64,000 nucleotides of DNA, from positions 2,604,001 through 2,668,000 of the forward strand of contig NZ_JAVDWH010000001.1 in the NCBI RefSeq assembly GCF_031457275.1, read 5' to 3'. Each line of letters starts with the position of its first letter. Within the stretch, counting starts at the first letter, position 1. The position numbers and the translations under genes are program-made. Positions 31,406 through 40,756 of this stretch are shown piece by piece. The notes under the pieces are model-generated. The model saw only the letters and a program-made list of their open reading frames with translations. It did no database searches and was not told the DNA's origin. This DNA is from Aeromicrobium panaciterrae. GTDB lineage: Bacteria > Actinomycetota > Actinomycetes > Propionibacteriales > Nocardioidaceae.

Positions 31406-32721
31406 GACGTCACCACCGATCCGATCAAGAGCTGTGCAAGCTTGGCGTCATCAGCTGACGCAACGGGAGCGCGGCACTGTCCAAGCAGCGAGCAGAAGCT
31501 GGGCAACCCAAGACCGCCTGATGTCGTGTCAGAGCCAGACGATGAGCCGGCTGTCGGTGTCGCCTGCGGCAGTCCCGGAATCGTAGGAATGTCAACGCCA
31601 CCTGGCACGAGGCCCGTGACGAGATTGACCAGATCCTGGAGGGGCTGCGTGGGAGACGGGGTCGGAGCCTCCGGTGCATAGCCGTTGAGGATGTTGGTCA
31701 GCTGCTCTGCGCTGATGTCGAGGCCGAGCGAGAGGTTGGCGAAGTCACCGAAGCAGGCGCCTTCCTTGACACCGCCGTCGATGCACTTGCCCGACGCGAC
31801 GGCGTACGTGTTGCCGACGAATCCGTCAGAGAACGGGAAGCTCAGCAACGCCTTGGTTGCGTAGGCGAGGTCGTCGCCAGCCTTGGCCAGGTTGGTCAGG
31901 GTGGGTACGAGCGCCTTGAAGTCGGCAACCGCGTCGTCCTTCGACCGACGGATCACATCCGTCGCAACGTCACCGAGACGGTGCAAGGACTCAAGGAGCT
32001 TGACCAGGTCGTCGCGCTGGCCGTTGATGACTGTCAGCGCCTCCGGCAGGTCATCCAGCGCGCCAGTGATTGCTGCCTTCTGCTTGTTGGTCTCGACCGC
32101 AAGATTGTTGACCTTCTCGAGCGACGTCAGCAGTGCAGCCTTGTTGTTGTCGAGCTGTGTCAGGAACTGCGAGGTCGAGTCGATGAGCTCTTTGACCTCA
32201 GGCTCGTTGCCGCCGAGCGCAAGGTTGAGTTCCTTGACGATCGTGTTGGTCTTCTCGATGCCGCCGCCGTTGAAGAGCAGCGAGGCCGCGCCGAGCACCT
32301 CTTCGATCTCGGGGTTGCGACCAGCACGATCGAGCGGGATCACGTCGCCGTCGCTCAGCGTGCCGGATGCGCCTGTCTTGGGTGCAGCCAGCGAGACGAA
32401 CTTCTCGCCGAGCAGGCTGGTCTGGCGGATCGTGGCTTCAGCGTTGTCCGGGAGCTTGGTGTCCTTGTTGACCTTGACGGTCACCAGCGCGGTCCAACCG
32501 TTGAGCTTGATGTCTGTCACCTTGCCGACGGCGATGTCGTTAACCCGTACGGCGCTCTGCGGGACGAGGTCCAGGACATCACGGAACTCGACCTTGACGG
32601 TGTAGGGCTTGTCGCCCAGGTCGGCACCACCCGGGAGTGGGAGTTTGTAGGGCGAGAAGCCACAGCCGCTGAGGGCCATCGCTGCAACCGCCGTGAGCGC
32701 ACTGACGCGAAGAAGCTTCAT
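31402..32721 (-). CDS. Mce family lipoprotein (MceE type)
   Basis: A 439-aa lipid-anchored Mce protein. The signal segment MKLLRVSALTAVAAMA leads to the lipobox LSGC with Cys20. The Mce domain spans about 43-120 (FRDVLDLVPQSAVRV, then DIAVGKVTDI), followed by long helices. The C-terminal 90 residues are Pro/Ser/Thr/Gly-rich (APTPSPTQPL, TAGSSSGSDTTSGG). It is paralogous to the lipoprotein at 165-1298. Its ATG shares one base with the mceD stop. Confidence 0.92.
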   Translation of the reverse strand: MKLLRVSALTAVAAMALSGCGFSPYKLPLPGGADLGDKPYTVKVEFRDVLDLVPQSAVRVNDIAVGKVTDIKLNGWTALVTVKVNKDTKLPDNAEATIRQTSLLGEKFVSLAAPKTGASGTLSDGDVIPLDRAGRNPEIEEVLGAASLLFNGGGIEKTNTIVKELNLALGGNEPEVKELIDSTSQFLTQLDNNKAALLTSLEKVNNLAVETNKQKAAITGALDDLPEALTVINGQRDDLVKLLESLHRLGDVATDVIRRSKDDAVADFKALVPTLTNLAKAGDDLAYATKALLSFPFSDGFVGNTYAVASGKCIDGGVKEGACFGDFANLSLGLDISAEQLTNILNGYAPEAPTPSPTQPLQDLVNLVTGLVPGGVDIPTIPGLPQATPTAGSSSGSDTTSGGLGLPSFCSLLGQCRAPVASADDAKLAQLLIGSVVTS

Positions 32722-33893
32722 CAGTTCACCGCCAACATCTCGGCGATGGTGGAGTTGTACTTGTCAGACGTCACTGCCGAGGCCGCCGCGGCACGCGGCA
32801 GCGGCAATGGAGGCACGTTGTCCAACAGTCCGGCAAGCGATGCGCACAATCCGCCCTCTGCAACCGTCTCTCCGAGCAGGTTGCACACCAGTCCAGCAGG
32901 GTTGCTGGCCGCGCCGAACAACACCTCAGGGACGTTGTTCTTGGTATCAAGCGTTCCGGACGGGCTGTTGTAAGCGAGCGAGACGTTGGTCAGCGCTGTT
33001 GGGGCGTTGATCGTGATCTCCTCAAGGTCGGACTTGTGCTTGGCGAGCAGTGCGGCGAGCGAGCCGATGTTCTCGATGTTGTCCTTGAGTACGCCGCGGT
33101 TCTCCTTGACCAACGAGTTCACGTTGACCAGTGCCTTGCTCAGCGCTTTGAGCGTTGCGGCCAAGTCTTCGCGCTCACCTTCGAGCACGGTCGAGACGCG
33201 GGCCGTGCTGTCGTTGAATGACCTCACAGTTGCGTCATTGGTGCGAAGAAGAGTCACGAACTCCTCGACCTCACGCAAACTGCCGAACAACTCTTCCTTG
33301 TTGTTGGAGAGCGTCTTGCTGAGCTTGCCGAAGTTCTGGATCGTCTGGTTGAGCTGTGCGCCCTGACCATCGAGCTGCTTGGCCGAGTCACCGATGAAGC
33401 GACTGAGCGCGCCATCCTTGTTGGCACCCTTGGGGCCGAGGGCCACGGCTAGGTCGTCGAGTGACTGGTAGATCGCGTCGAGCTCGATCGGCACCGCTGA
33501 ACGGTCGATCGACAGGAATGCGTTGTCCTTGAGCACGGGACCACCGTTGTAGGCCGGCGCGAGCTGTACGAAGCGGTCACCAACGATCGAGGGTGAAACG
33601 ACGACTGCCTTGACGTCGTTGGGGAGCTTCACATCGCCGTCGTAGGAAATCTTGGCCCGCACGACGTCGCCACGTGGAGTCAACTTCTCGACCCGGCCGA
33701 CCGGTACGCCAAGGATCTTGACGTCAGAACCCTTGTAGACCGAGTTGGTCTGCTCGAAGTCGACCGTCACATAGTGCTTGCCGTCGCCCTTGTTGAGGAC
33801 AATCGCTGCGGCGGCGAGCAGGACCAGCACGATAAATGCCGTCAGGACCTTCGAGACTCCCGCGAAACGCTGGGCCAATCCGTTGATGCTCAT
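32721..33893 (-). CDS. Mce family protein (MceD type)
   Basis: A 390-aa Mce protein with an N-terminal anchor (about 12-32, VSKVLTAFIVLVLLAAAAIVL) and an Mce domain (about 40-110, NSVYKGSDVKILGVPVGRV). A helical needle region follows, with a C-terminal tail containing GLVCNLLGETVAEGGLCASL, a likely disulfide pair. It starts four bases before the end of mceC. It is fourth in the mce order, hence MceD. Confidence 0.92.
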   Translation of the reverse strand: MSINGLAQRFAGVSKVLTAFIVLVLLAAAAIVLNKGDGKHYVTVDFEQTNSVYKGSDVKILGVPVGRVEKLTPRGDVVRAKISYDGDVKLPNDVKAVVVSPSIVGDRFVQLAPAYNGGPVLKDNAFLSIDRSAVPIELDAIYQSLDDLAVALGPKGANKDGALSRFIGDSAKQLDGQGAQLNQTIQNFGKLSKTLSNNKEELFGSLREVEEFVTLLRTNDATVRSFNDSTARVSTVLEGEREDLAATLKALSKALVNVNSLVKENRGVLKDNIENIGSLAALLAKHKSDLEEITINAPTALTNVSLAYNSPSGTLDTKNNVPEVLFGAASNPAGLVCNLLGETVAEGGLCASLAGLLDNVPPLPLPRAAAASAVTSDKYNSTIAEMLAVN

Positions 33894-34888
33894 CCGCCTG
33901 CCCCCGCAATCGCGTCTTCGAGCTGTTTGCGGATACCGGCGCCCGACGCAGCGCCACCCAGATAGGTGTCGAACCAGGGGCCCGTTCCGAGCGAGTTGGA
34001 GAACAGTCGCAGGAATGCCGGGAACTGGCGTAGCGCCTCATCGAGGCTTGCCTCATTCTTGCGAAGCATGTCCGTGACAACCAGGAGTTGATCGAGCGCG
34101 GGCTTGAGGTCAGCCTTCGTGCCCTTGACCAGCGCCGAGAGCTCCGTAGAGATCTGTTGGGTCGAAACAAGGAGACGGTGGATCGAGTCACGGCGGTCGC
34201 TGATCGCGTTGAACAGCGTGTCGGAGTCCTTGAACAACGTCACGAGCTCGTCATTGCGGGAGTTGAGGACACCAGTGACCTTCTTGAGGCTGACCAGCAG
34301 GGTGTTGATCTGGTCGTCGCGTGCCGCAAGGTTGACCGACAGATCCGAGACGCCCTTGATGGCTCCACGGAATTCCTCCGGCGTCTCGGCGGCGATTTCG
34401 CCCAACGTGTTGAGCGCCTCGCCAAGCTGCGGGACATCGAGCGCGTCGGTTGTCTTGCTGAGGTCCGAGAACGCCTGCACCACGTCGTACGGTGCAATCG
34501 TCCGCTCCAACGGGATCGTCGAGCCCTTCGGCAACTGTCCTGGGCCCTCGGGAGTGATGGCGAGGTACTCAGCGCCGAGCAGCGTACGTACGCGAATGTC
34601 TGCGCCCGTCTCGGTGCCGAACTTCGTGCCCTTGTCGATCTTGAACGTGACGAGCACCTTGTTGCCGGCAAGCTCGATCTTGTTGACCTTGCCGACCGAA
34701 ACACCGGCGACGCGCACCTCGTTGCCTGTCTTGAGCGCGCCGATCTCGGCGAACTGGGCGTGGTAGGTATCGCCGCTGCCAATGATCGGCAGGCGGTCAG
34801 CGCGGAACGCCGCCAGCATCATCAGAGCGATGGCAGCAATGCCGATGATGCCGATGGTCACCGGGTTGCGCTCACGGAATGGAGTCAT
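33890..34888 (-). CDS. Mce family protein (MceC type)
   Basis: A 332-aa Mce protein: anchor about residues 9-27 (VTIGIIGIAAIALMMLAAF), Mce domain about 35-105 (LKTGNEVRVAGVSVGKV), then helices to a short C-terminus. An open frame begins at 34912, but I chose ATG 34888, which overlaps the mceB stop as ATGA and gives the expected MTPFRERNPV start. It has no Cys-containing C-terminal extension, unlike its neighbours. Confidence 0.92.
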   Translation of the reverse strand: MTPFRERNPVTIGIIGIAAIALMMLAAFRADRLPIIGSGDTYHAQFAEIGALKTGNEVRVAGVSVGKVNKIELAGNKVLVTFKIDKGTKFGTETGADIRVRTLLGAEYLAITPEGPGQLPKGSTIPLERTIAPYDVVQAFSDLSKTTDALDVPQLGEALNTLGEIAAETPEEFRGAIKGVSDLSVNLAARDDQINTLLVSLKKVTGVLNSRNDELVTLFKDSDTLFNAISDRRDSIHRLLVSTQQISTELSALVKGTKADLKPALDQLLVVTDMLRKNEASLDEALRQFPAFLRLFSNSLGTGPWFDTYLGGAASGAGIRKQLEDAIAGAGG

Positions 34889-35982
34889 TGTGTGTACCCC
34901 GGCTGGTTGCATCGTTCGCCGCCGACGGCGAGGCCACTGTCACCTGTGAGCTCGAGGTGTGTCTCGGGCAGGATCACAGTCGTACCAACCTTGACCTCAG
35001 GGAGCGTGATGCTTCCCTGTACCTCGCACAAGAAGAAGTTGAACTCAGAACCTGATGACGCGGCGTTGCCGAGCTTGGAGATCTTGATCGGGAAGATCTT
35101 GATCGAGTTCTCCAAGGTGCTCAGGTTCTTGCTGCTGCTGAGATTCTTGGTCAGCGCATTGAGCTGCTTGATGTCCTCAACGATGGCCGGTCGTCCCTGC
35201 ACCAGCAGGTCAGAGGTCTCGTCGGTGAGGTCGGAGATCGCGTCGACGGAGTTGAGGATCGCGTTGCGATCGTCCTTGAGGCCGCTGACGAACTGTTGAA
35301 GCGTGTCGATCGTGTCCGTGAGCTCCTGGTCGCGGCTGCCGACCGTGTCGAGCACTTCGCTCAGGTTGGTGATGACATCACCGATGAGCTTGTCGCGACC
35401 CGCAAGGGTGTTGGTCAAGGATGAGGTGCGTTCGAGGAGGTTGCTGACGTTGCCAGCCTCGCCCTGGAACGTCTGAACGATCTCGTACGCGAACTTGTTG
35501 GTGTCGCCCGGCGACAACGCCTGGAAGACCGGCTTGAAACCGTTGAGCAGGACGTTGAGGTCGAGCGCTTCCTGCGTGCGCTCCTCCGGGATGACACTGC
35601 CGGGCTTGAGAGTCGACTTGGCACCATCTGGGCCCTGAGTCAGCGAGATGTAGCGCTGGCCGACCAGGTTGCGGAACTTGATCGTCGCGAACGTATTGGC
35701 CGTCAGCGGTACGTCGGAGTCGACTCCGAACGTCACGAGAGCCTTGTCGCGGTTGACGATCTCGACCTTCTTGACCGAACCGACGGCGACACCTGCGATG
35801 CGGATGTCATCGCCCTTGGCCATGCCGGTGACATCACTGAAGAGCGCCTTGTATTCGGCGCGATCACCGAATGAGCCGTTGCTCAGGGTCAGCGCGAGAA
35901 TAAGAGTGGAGATGCCAGTGAAGGCGAAGAAGAATCCCAGCTTGATGGCTGCGGAGATGGACTGGCTGTCGATCTGCTTCAT
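34885..35982 (-). CDS. Mce family protein (MceB type)
   Basis: A 365-aa Mce protein with an N-terminal anchor (about 12-32, IKLGFFFAFTGISTLILAL) and an Mce domain (about 40-115, MAKGDDIRIAGVAVGSV). A helical segment follows, with a tail bearing two Cys (FFLCEVQGS, GERCNQPGY). It lies between mceA and mceC with four-base overlaps on both sides, indicating tightly coupled translation. Confidence 0.92.
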   Translation of the reverse strand: MKQIDSQSISAAIKLGFFFAFTGISTLILALTLSNGSFGDRAEYKALFSDVTGMAKGDDIRIAGVAVGSVKKVEIVNRDKALVTFGVDSDVPLTANTFATIKFRNLVGQRYISLTQGPDGAKSTLKPGSVIPEERTQEALDLNVLLNGFKPVFQALSPGDTNKFAYEIVQTFQGEAGNVSNLLERTSSLTNTLAGRDKLIGDVITNLSEVLDTVGSRDQELTDTIDTLQQFVSGLKDDRNAILNSVDAISDLTDETSDLLVQGRPAIVEDIKQLNALTKNLSSSKNLSTLENSIKIFPIKISKLGNAASSGSEFNFFLCEVQGSITLPEVKVGTTVILPETHLELTGDSGLAVGGERCNQPGYTQ

Positions 35983-37394
35983 GAGAGCGACACCCCCGCT
36001 CCTCGGAGCATCGGGCCGACCAGCAGAGAACCGATGTCCGGCACGTCCGACGGGTTCATGCCGAGTCGAGCACCGAGAAGGATGTTGAGCTCAGAACGCT
36101 CGCTCTCCGAGTCGATACCAATAACGCTGGGCTGCACCAAGTCGGCGAGTGACACGGCCGCAGCGCGGTTGAACTCTGATGGAGCGCCGAACTTGCCGTG
36201 GTCAGACTTGATTCCAATGAGCTTGTAGACCGACGCCGGAATGCTGAACGGATCGCCCTGGTTCGAGGATGACTCATCGCCCTTGTTGATCTCATTGAGG
36301 TCGAGGCACGACGGCACGGCTGCGTTGTCGGCACGGATGTCGTCGCCGTTCTTTGCAGCTGCTCCGGTCGACGCCGCATCAAACTTCTCCTTGGAACCGA
36401 CGAGCTCCTCGCCCGGTGCATAGGCATCCGCCTGGGCGATGACTTCAACGTTGATGTGCAGCATGCCTTCGCGGTAAGCGCTGTCGAGTCGCGGGATGAG
36501 CTTGCCCATCGCCTTGAGGAAACAGGGGAACGTGGTCGAGTAGGTGCCGACAGTCTCGAGGATCGGGCGGCTCTCCTTAGCGAGCGTTGCCAGGTTTTCG
36601 CCGTTGGCCTTCGTGAAGGAGGTGAGGCTGTTGGACAACTTGGTGCTCTCGTCGAAGAAGGCGGTCAGCTGAGACTTCTTCGCAACGATCGTGTTGCCAG
36701 TCGTCACCGTGTTGCGCAAGAACGCACCCAGGTCTGGCATGGCGTCGGCGTACCCATCAGCGACCTTGCCGAACTTGATCAGGTCGTCGACCAACGTTGG
36801 GATATCGGGATTGGTCTTCTGCAGGAGACTGTTGGCCTGGACGAGCGTCTCGCCGAGCTGCTTGCCTCGACCTTCGAGGGCCGATGACACAGCCGAAAGC
36901 GTGTAGGACAGGTTGGCCGGGTCGACCGCGTCGAGCAGCGGGTAGAGGTCGTTGAGCAGGGTCTCGACCTCGATCGGGACATCCGCCTTGGTGATCGTGT
37001 CGCCTGCCTTGAGTGACTCACCGGTCAACTTGGCGGGCGGGATCAGCGCGATGTACTTCTCACCGAACAGCGTCTTGGGGATCAGCTGCGCCGTGACTCC
37101 CTTGGGCACGTCCTTGATCAGGTCAGGGTTCATGCCGAGATCCATCTTGACGCCGGCGCCGTCGGGCTCTACGCCGCGCACCTCACCGACGATCACACCG
37201 CGAAGCTTGATGTCAGCGTTCAACGGCAGGTTGACGCCAGTCGTGTCGGTCGTGAGCGTGACCTTGTCGTAGTCGACGAACGCCTTGGTGAAGAACGCGT
37301 AGGTGACCCACAGGACGAAGATCAGCATCGCGATGAACGCAGCGCCGAGCACCTTGAGGGACAGTCCGCGTTCGAGCACGGGTGTACGAGCCAT
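35979..37394 (-). CDS. Mce family protein (MceA type)
   Basis: A 471-aa Mce protein, the longest of the set: anchor about residues 12-36 (LKVLGAAFIAMLIFVLWVTYAFF), Mce domain about 45-120 (NLPLNADIKLRGVIVGEV). A long helical part follows, with a C-terminal domain holding DNAAVPSCLDLNEI and FPCFLKAMGK. It is first of the six mce genes, directly after the second permease (three-base gap). The C-terminal region, about 300-471, is less conserved and may face the cell envelope. Confidence 0.92.
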   Translation of the reverse strand: MARTPVLERGLSLKVLGAAFIAMLIFVLWVTYAFFTKAFVDYDKVTLTTDTTGVNLPLNADIKLRGVIVGEVRGVEPDGAGVKMDLGMNPDLIKDVPKGVTAQLIPKTLFGEKYIALIPPAKLTGESLKAGDTITKADVPIEVETLLNDLYPLLDAVDPANLSYTLSAVSSALEGRGKQLGETLVQANSLLQKTNPDIPTLVDDLIKFGKVADGYADAMPDLGAFLRNTVTTGNTIVAKKSQLTAFFDESTKLSNSLTSFTKANGENLATLAKESRPILETVGTYSTTFPCFLKAMGKLIPRLDSAYREGMLHINVEVIAQADAYAPGEELVGSKEKFDAASTGAAAKNGDDIRADNAAVPSCLDLNEINKGDESSSNQGDPFSIPASVYKLIGIKSDHGKFGAPSEFNRAAAVSLADLVQPSVIGIDSESERSELNILLGARLGMNPSDVPDIGSLLVGPMLRGAGVSLS

Positions 37395-37397
37395 GGG

Positions 37398-38243
37398 TCA
37401 GCCCGCCAATCTGACGGTCACGTTGGTGCCCCAGATCGCCATCGAGGCGAGGAGGTCGACCACGTTGATCGCAACGATCGACGTACGGACTGCGAGGCCC
37501 ACGGCAACGCCCACGCCGGCGGGTCCGCCGCTGGCGTAGTAGCCGTAGTAGCAGTGGATCATGATCACGACGACGGCAAAGATCAGCACTTTGGCGAATG
37601 ACCATAAGACGTCTTGCGGTGGCAAGAACGTCGTGAAGTAGTGGTCGTAAGTGCCCGCACTTTGCCCGTTGATCTTTGTGATCGTCAGCCTCGTCGCGAA
37701 ATAGGACGACAACAGACCAACGATGTAGAGCGGGACGACAGCGATGAGTCCGGCGATGACTCGGGTCGTCACCAGGAACGGCAGCGACGGGATCGCCATG
37801 ACCTCGAGCGCGTCGACCTCTTCGCTGATGCGCATGGCGCCGAGCTGGGCGGTGAAGCCACAGCCGACGGTTGCGGCTAGCGCGATGCCAGCGACGATCG
37901 GGGCGATCTCGCGAGTGTTGAAGTAGGCGGAGACGAATCCGGTGAGCGCGGCAGTGCCGAGTTGGTCGAGGGCCGCATAGCCCTGGATGCCGACTTCGGT
38001 GCCGGTGAAGAAGCACATCGCGGTGATGACGCCGACCGTGCCGCCAATGACGGCGAGCGAGCCGGATCCGAGTGCGACCTCGGCGAGGAGACGAACGATC
38101 TCCTTGCCGTAGTTGGCGATCGTACGAGGCACCGACTTGATGACCCGGAGGTAGAAGAGCATCTGGCGACCAAGGTCGTCGATCGACGCACTGATCTTGC
38201 CGGGGATGGCTGTCACTGCGGACAGAGCTGTCTTGTCAGACAT
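37398..38243 (-). CDS. MlaE/YrbE-type ABC permease (YrbEB)
   Basis: A 281-aa integral membrane protein of the MlaE family, second permease of the Mce ABC importer. About six hydrophobic segments are present, with the family motif EVDALEVMAIPSLPFLVTTRV (coupling helix to the ATPase). N-terminal residues 1-40 are amphipathic (YLRVIKSVPRTIANYGKEI). It pairs with the other YrbE protein to form the membrane channel. It begins three bases after the first permease's stop. Confidence 0.93.
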   Translation of the reverse strand: MSDKTALSAVTAIPGKISASIDDLGRQMLFYLRVIKSVPRTIANYGKEIVRLLAEVALGSGSLAVIGGTVGVITAMCFFTGTEVGIQGYAALDQLGTAALTGFVSAYFNTREIAPIVAGIALAATVGCGFTAQLGAMRISEEVDALEVMAIPSLPFLVTTRVIAGLIAVVPLYIVGLLSSYFATRLTITKINGQSAGTYDHYFTTFLPPQDVLWSFAKVLIFAVVVIMIHCYYGYYASGGPAGVGVAVGLAVRTSIVAINVVDLLASMAIWGTNVTVRLAG

Positions 38244-38246
38244 CGG

Positions 38247-39023
38247 TCACATCCCCTTCGGGGGGACGAGTTGGATGTAGATCGCCGAGATGAAGAAGTT
38301 GACGATGAACAGCAACGTGAACGTGATGACGACTGCCTCGTTGACCGCGTCGCCGACGCCCTTCGGGCCGCCCTTGGCGTTCATACCCTTGTAGGAGGCG
38401 ACGATTGCGGCAATGAAGCCGAAGATGAGGGCCTTGATCATGCCTTGATACATGTCAGGCAACTGCGCGAGCGCAGTGAAGGACGCCAAATAGGCGCCAG
38501 GCGTGCCGTCCTGCAGGACGACATTGAAGACATATCCGCCGGCAACGCCGACCACCGTGACCAGTCCGTTGAGGAACACGGCGACGAGCATGCAGGCGAG
38601 AACGCGGGGAACGACGAGGCGCTGGATCGGGTCGATGCCGAGCACCATCATGGCGTCGAGCTCTTCGCGAATACGGCGGGCGCCGAAGTCAGCGGCGATG
38701 GCTGAGCCGGCAGCGCCGGCGATCAGCAGGGCACACGCGATGGGGCCCGCTTCACGTACGACGGCCAAGACTGCGGCAGAACCGGTGAAGGACTGGGCGC
38801 CGAATTGCTTGATCAGGCCGCCAACTTGCAGAGCGATGACGGCACCGAACGGGATCGAGACGAAAGCCGTGGGGATGATCGTCACCTTGACGATGAACCA
38901 CGCCTGAAGGAGGAATTCCTTCAGCTGAAATGGACGCCTGAACAGCGCGACGATCACGTCGAGCATGAAGGCGAACAGGTTGCCGGCTACCCTCGCGGGA
39001 CCAGCGATGACGGTCGTACTCAC
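38247..39023 (-). CDS. MlaE/YrbE-type ABC permease (YrbEA)
   Basis: A 258-aa MlaE-family permease. The coupling segment reads IREELDAMMVLGIDPIQRLVV, and GSAIAADFGARRIREEL is the standard MlaE stretch. Five to six membrane helices fill the rest. The start is GTG. It lies 34 bases after mceG and three before the second permease, forming the ATPase-permease-permease head of the operon. Confidence 0.93.
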   Translation of the reverse strand: MSTTVIAGPARVAGNLFAFMLDVIVALFRRPFQLKEFLLQAWFIVKVTIIPTAFVSIPFGAVIALQVGGLIKQFGAQSFTGSAAVLAVVREAGPIACALLIAGAAGSAIAADFGARRIREELDAMMVLGIDPIQRLVVPRVLACMLVAVFLNGLVTVVGVAGGYVFNVVLQDGTPGAYLASFTALAQLPDMYQGMIKALIFGFIAAIVASYKGMNAKGGPKGVGDAVNEAVVITFTLLFIVNFFISAIYIQLVPPKGM

Positions 39024-39057
39024 ACCGTCACCTCAGCTTTCGAACGATGGGGGTCTG

Positions 39058-40017
39058 TCACGCAGCACCGCCAGCACGCAACGGCACCTTTGCGCCGAAG
39101 GAGCCAGCGGGCGCTGTCACACCGTTCTCGCGGCACCAGGCGCCAGCCTCGCGCTGCGCACGACGCGGACGACCGTCCGACGGCTCGAGCTGCAGTGGAA
39201 CAGGCGGGAGGGGCGGCATTTCGATGCCCTTCTCCGAAGCCAGCTCGTCGGCGTCCTTCTCCTCGGACATACCGATCGGACCAACTGTCTGCGCGTTGAG
39301 GAACTGAGCAACGACCGGCTCGTCCGAGGTCAGCAGCATTTCGCGCGGACCGAACATCGCCAGGTGGCGGTGGTAGAGCAGACCGATGTTGTCAGGCACG
39401 GTACGAGCCGTGTTGACGTCGTGCGTCACGATCAAGAACGTGGCGTCGATCTGCGCGTTCAGGTCGATGAAGAGCTGGTTGATGTAGGACGTACGAACCG
39501 GGTCAAGACCCGAGTCGGGCTCATCGATCAGCAGGATCTCGGGATCGAGGACGAGTGCACGGGCGAGTCCGGCGCGCTTGCGCATACCGCCGGAAATCTC
39601 ACCGGGAAGCTTGTTCTCCGCGCCGATCAGACCCGTGAGCTCCATCTTGTCCATGACGATGGTGCGGATCTCAGACTCGGACTTGCGGGTGTGCTCGCGC
39701 AGCGGGAACGCAACGTTGTCGTAGAGGTCCATCGAACCGAACATTGCGCCGTCCTGGAACAGCACACCGAAGAGCTTGCGGATCTCGTAGAGGTCCTTCT
39801 CCGAGCAGTTGGCGATGTCGGTGCCCTCAATGAACACATGGCCAGCATTGGGCTTGAGGAGTCCGATCAGCGTCTTCAGGAAGACGGACTTGCCGGTACC
39901 CGACGGGCCCAGCATCACGGAGATCTCACCCGCCGGAAGCGTCAGTGAAACGTCTGCCCAGATGGTCTGGCTACCGAACTTCTTGGTCAAGCCTTCGACG
40001 ACGACTTCAACGCCCAC
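39058..40017 (-). CDS. mceG: Mce ABC transporter ATPase (MceG/Mkl type)
   Basis: A 319-aa cytoplasmic ATPase that powers Mce lipid uptake. Walker A GPSGTGKS (about 37-44), Q-loop LFQDGAMF, signature ISGGMRKR (about 147), Walker B ILLIDEPDSGLD and the H-loop IVTHD are all intact. The last 70 residues (after about 250) form a Pro/Glu-rich extension beyond the ATPase core. The start is GTG with GAGGAGGG upstream. It heads a complete mce operon. In Mycobacterium the homologous mkl gene is an orphan near rpoB, so the location here is informative. Confidence 0.93.
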   Translation of the reverse strand: MGVEVVVEGLTKKFGSQTIWADVSLTLPAGEISVMLGPSGTGKSVFLKTLIGLLKPNAGHVFIEGTDIANCSEKDLYEIRKLFGVLFQDGAMFGSMDLYDNVAFPLREHTRKSESEIRTIVMDKMELTGLIGAENKLPGEISGGMRKRAGLARALVLDPEILLIDEPDSGLDPVRTSYINQLFIDLNAQIDATFLIVTHDVNTARTVPDNIGLLYHRHLAMFGPREMLLTSDEPVVAQFLNAQTVGPIGMSEEKDADELASEKGIEMPPLPPVPLQLEPSDGRPRRAQREAGAWCRENGVTAPAGSFGAKVPLRAGGAA

Positions 40018-40203
40018 GGACGGCCCTCCTCGTACACGTGGTTCGCCGGCTTGTCCGACGAGAACTGGTTCATCTTAGATCGGTGATCTGAGACACACTG
40101 CCTAACGAGGAATTGCACACGAGGTTACGAGTAAAAGACCGCGGATGAACTGCTCGTTACTGCCCGGTAGGCGTGCAGCCTGCCAAAGGTAACTCAGAGT
40201 GAC

Positions 40204-40221
40204 TTTGGGCGACACCCCAAA
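40204..40221. repeat. inverted repeat upstream of mceG (possible operator)
   Basis: TTTGGG and CCCAAA are separated by six bases (CGACAC). It lies in the roughly 240-base gap between the rplL terminator and mceG, where the mce promoter must be. It could be a repressor site or a second small hairpin. No convincing -35/-10 pair was found next to it. Confidence 0.3.
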
Positions 40222-40259
40222 CGTCCCGATTTGGACACCTAGTCGTCCAGACATAGCAA

Positions 40260-40289
40260 AAGGCGCCCCCTCCGAAGAGGGGACGCCTT
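40260..40289 (-). terminator. intrinsic terminator downstream of rplL
   Basis: On the minus strand AAGGCG-T-CCCCTC pairs with GAGGGG-G-CGCCTT around TTCG (one mismatch), and the stem runs into TTTT. It lies 21 bases after the rplL stop and separates the rplJ-rplL transcript from the mce operon. Confidence 0.88.
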
Positions 40290-40310
40290 CTGACTTGGTT
40301 TAGCTGAACG

Positions 40311-40703
40311 TCACTTGACAGTGACGGTGGCGCCGGCAGCCTCGAGGGCTTCCTTGGCCTTGTCAGCCGCTTCCTTGTTGGCCTTCTCGACGACGGGCTT
40401 CGGTGCGCCCTCGACGAGGTCCTTGGCCTCCTTGAGACCGAGACCGGTGATCGTACGAACTTCCTTGATGACCTGGATCTTCTTGTCACCAGCTGCTTCG
40501 AGGATGACATCGAACTCATCCTGGTCAGCAGCGTCGGCGCCAGCAGCAGCTCCACCGGCAGCAGCCGGTGCAGCAGCAGCGGCAGCCGGAGCAGCCGCAG
40601 TGACGTCGAAGGTGTCTTCGAATTCCTTCACGAACTCAGAGAGCTCGATGAGGGTCATTTCCTTGAATGCATCCAGCAGGTCGCCGGTGCTGAGCTTCGC
40701 CAT
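40311..40703 (-). CDS. rplL: 50S ribosomal protein L7/L12
   Basis: Stalk protein that recruits translation GTPases, 130 aa. The N-terminal dimerisation domain ([20 protein letters not shown]) is followed by an Ala/Gly hinge (about 36-60) and the C-terminal domain with [21 protein letters not shown]. It is 53 bases after rplJ, last in its cluster. Confidence 0.99.
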   Translation of the reverse strand: MAKLSTGDLLDAFKEMTLIELSEFVKEFEDTFDVTAAAPAAAAAAPAAAGGAAAGADAADQDEFDVILEAAGDKKIQVIKEVRTITGLGLKEAKDLVEGAPKPVVEKANKEAADKAKEALEAAGATVTVK

Positions 40704-40756
40704 GGTGGCGTCCTTTCGTTGGAGACCCCGAGGGGGTCCCGATGTGAATCGGGCTT

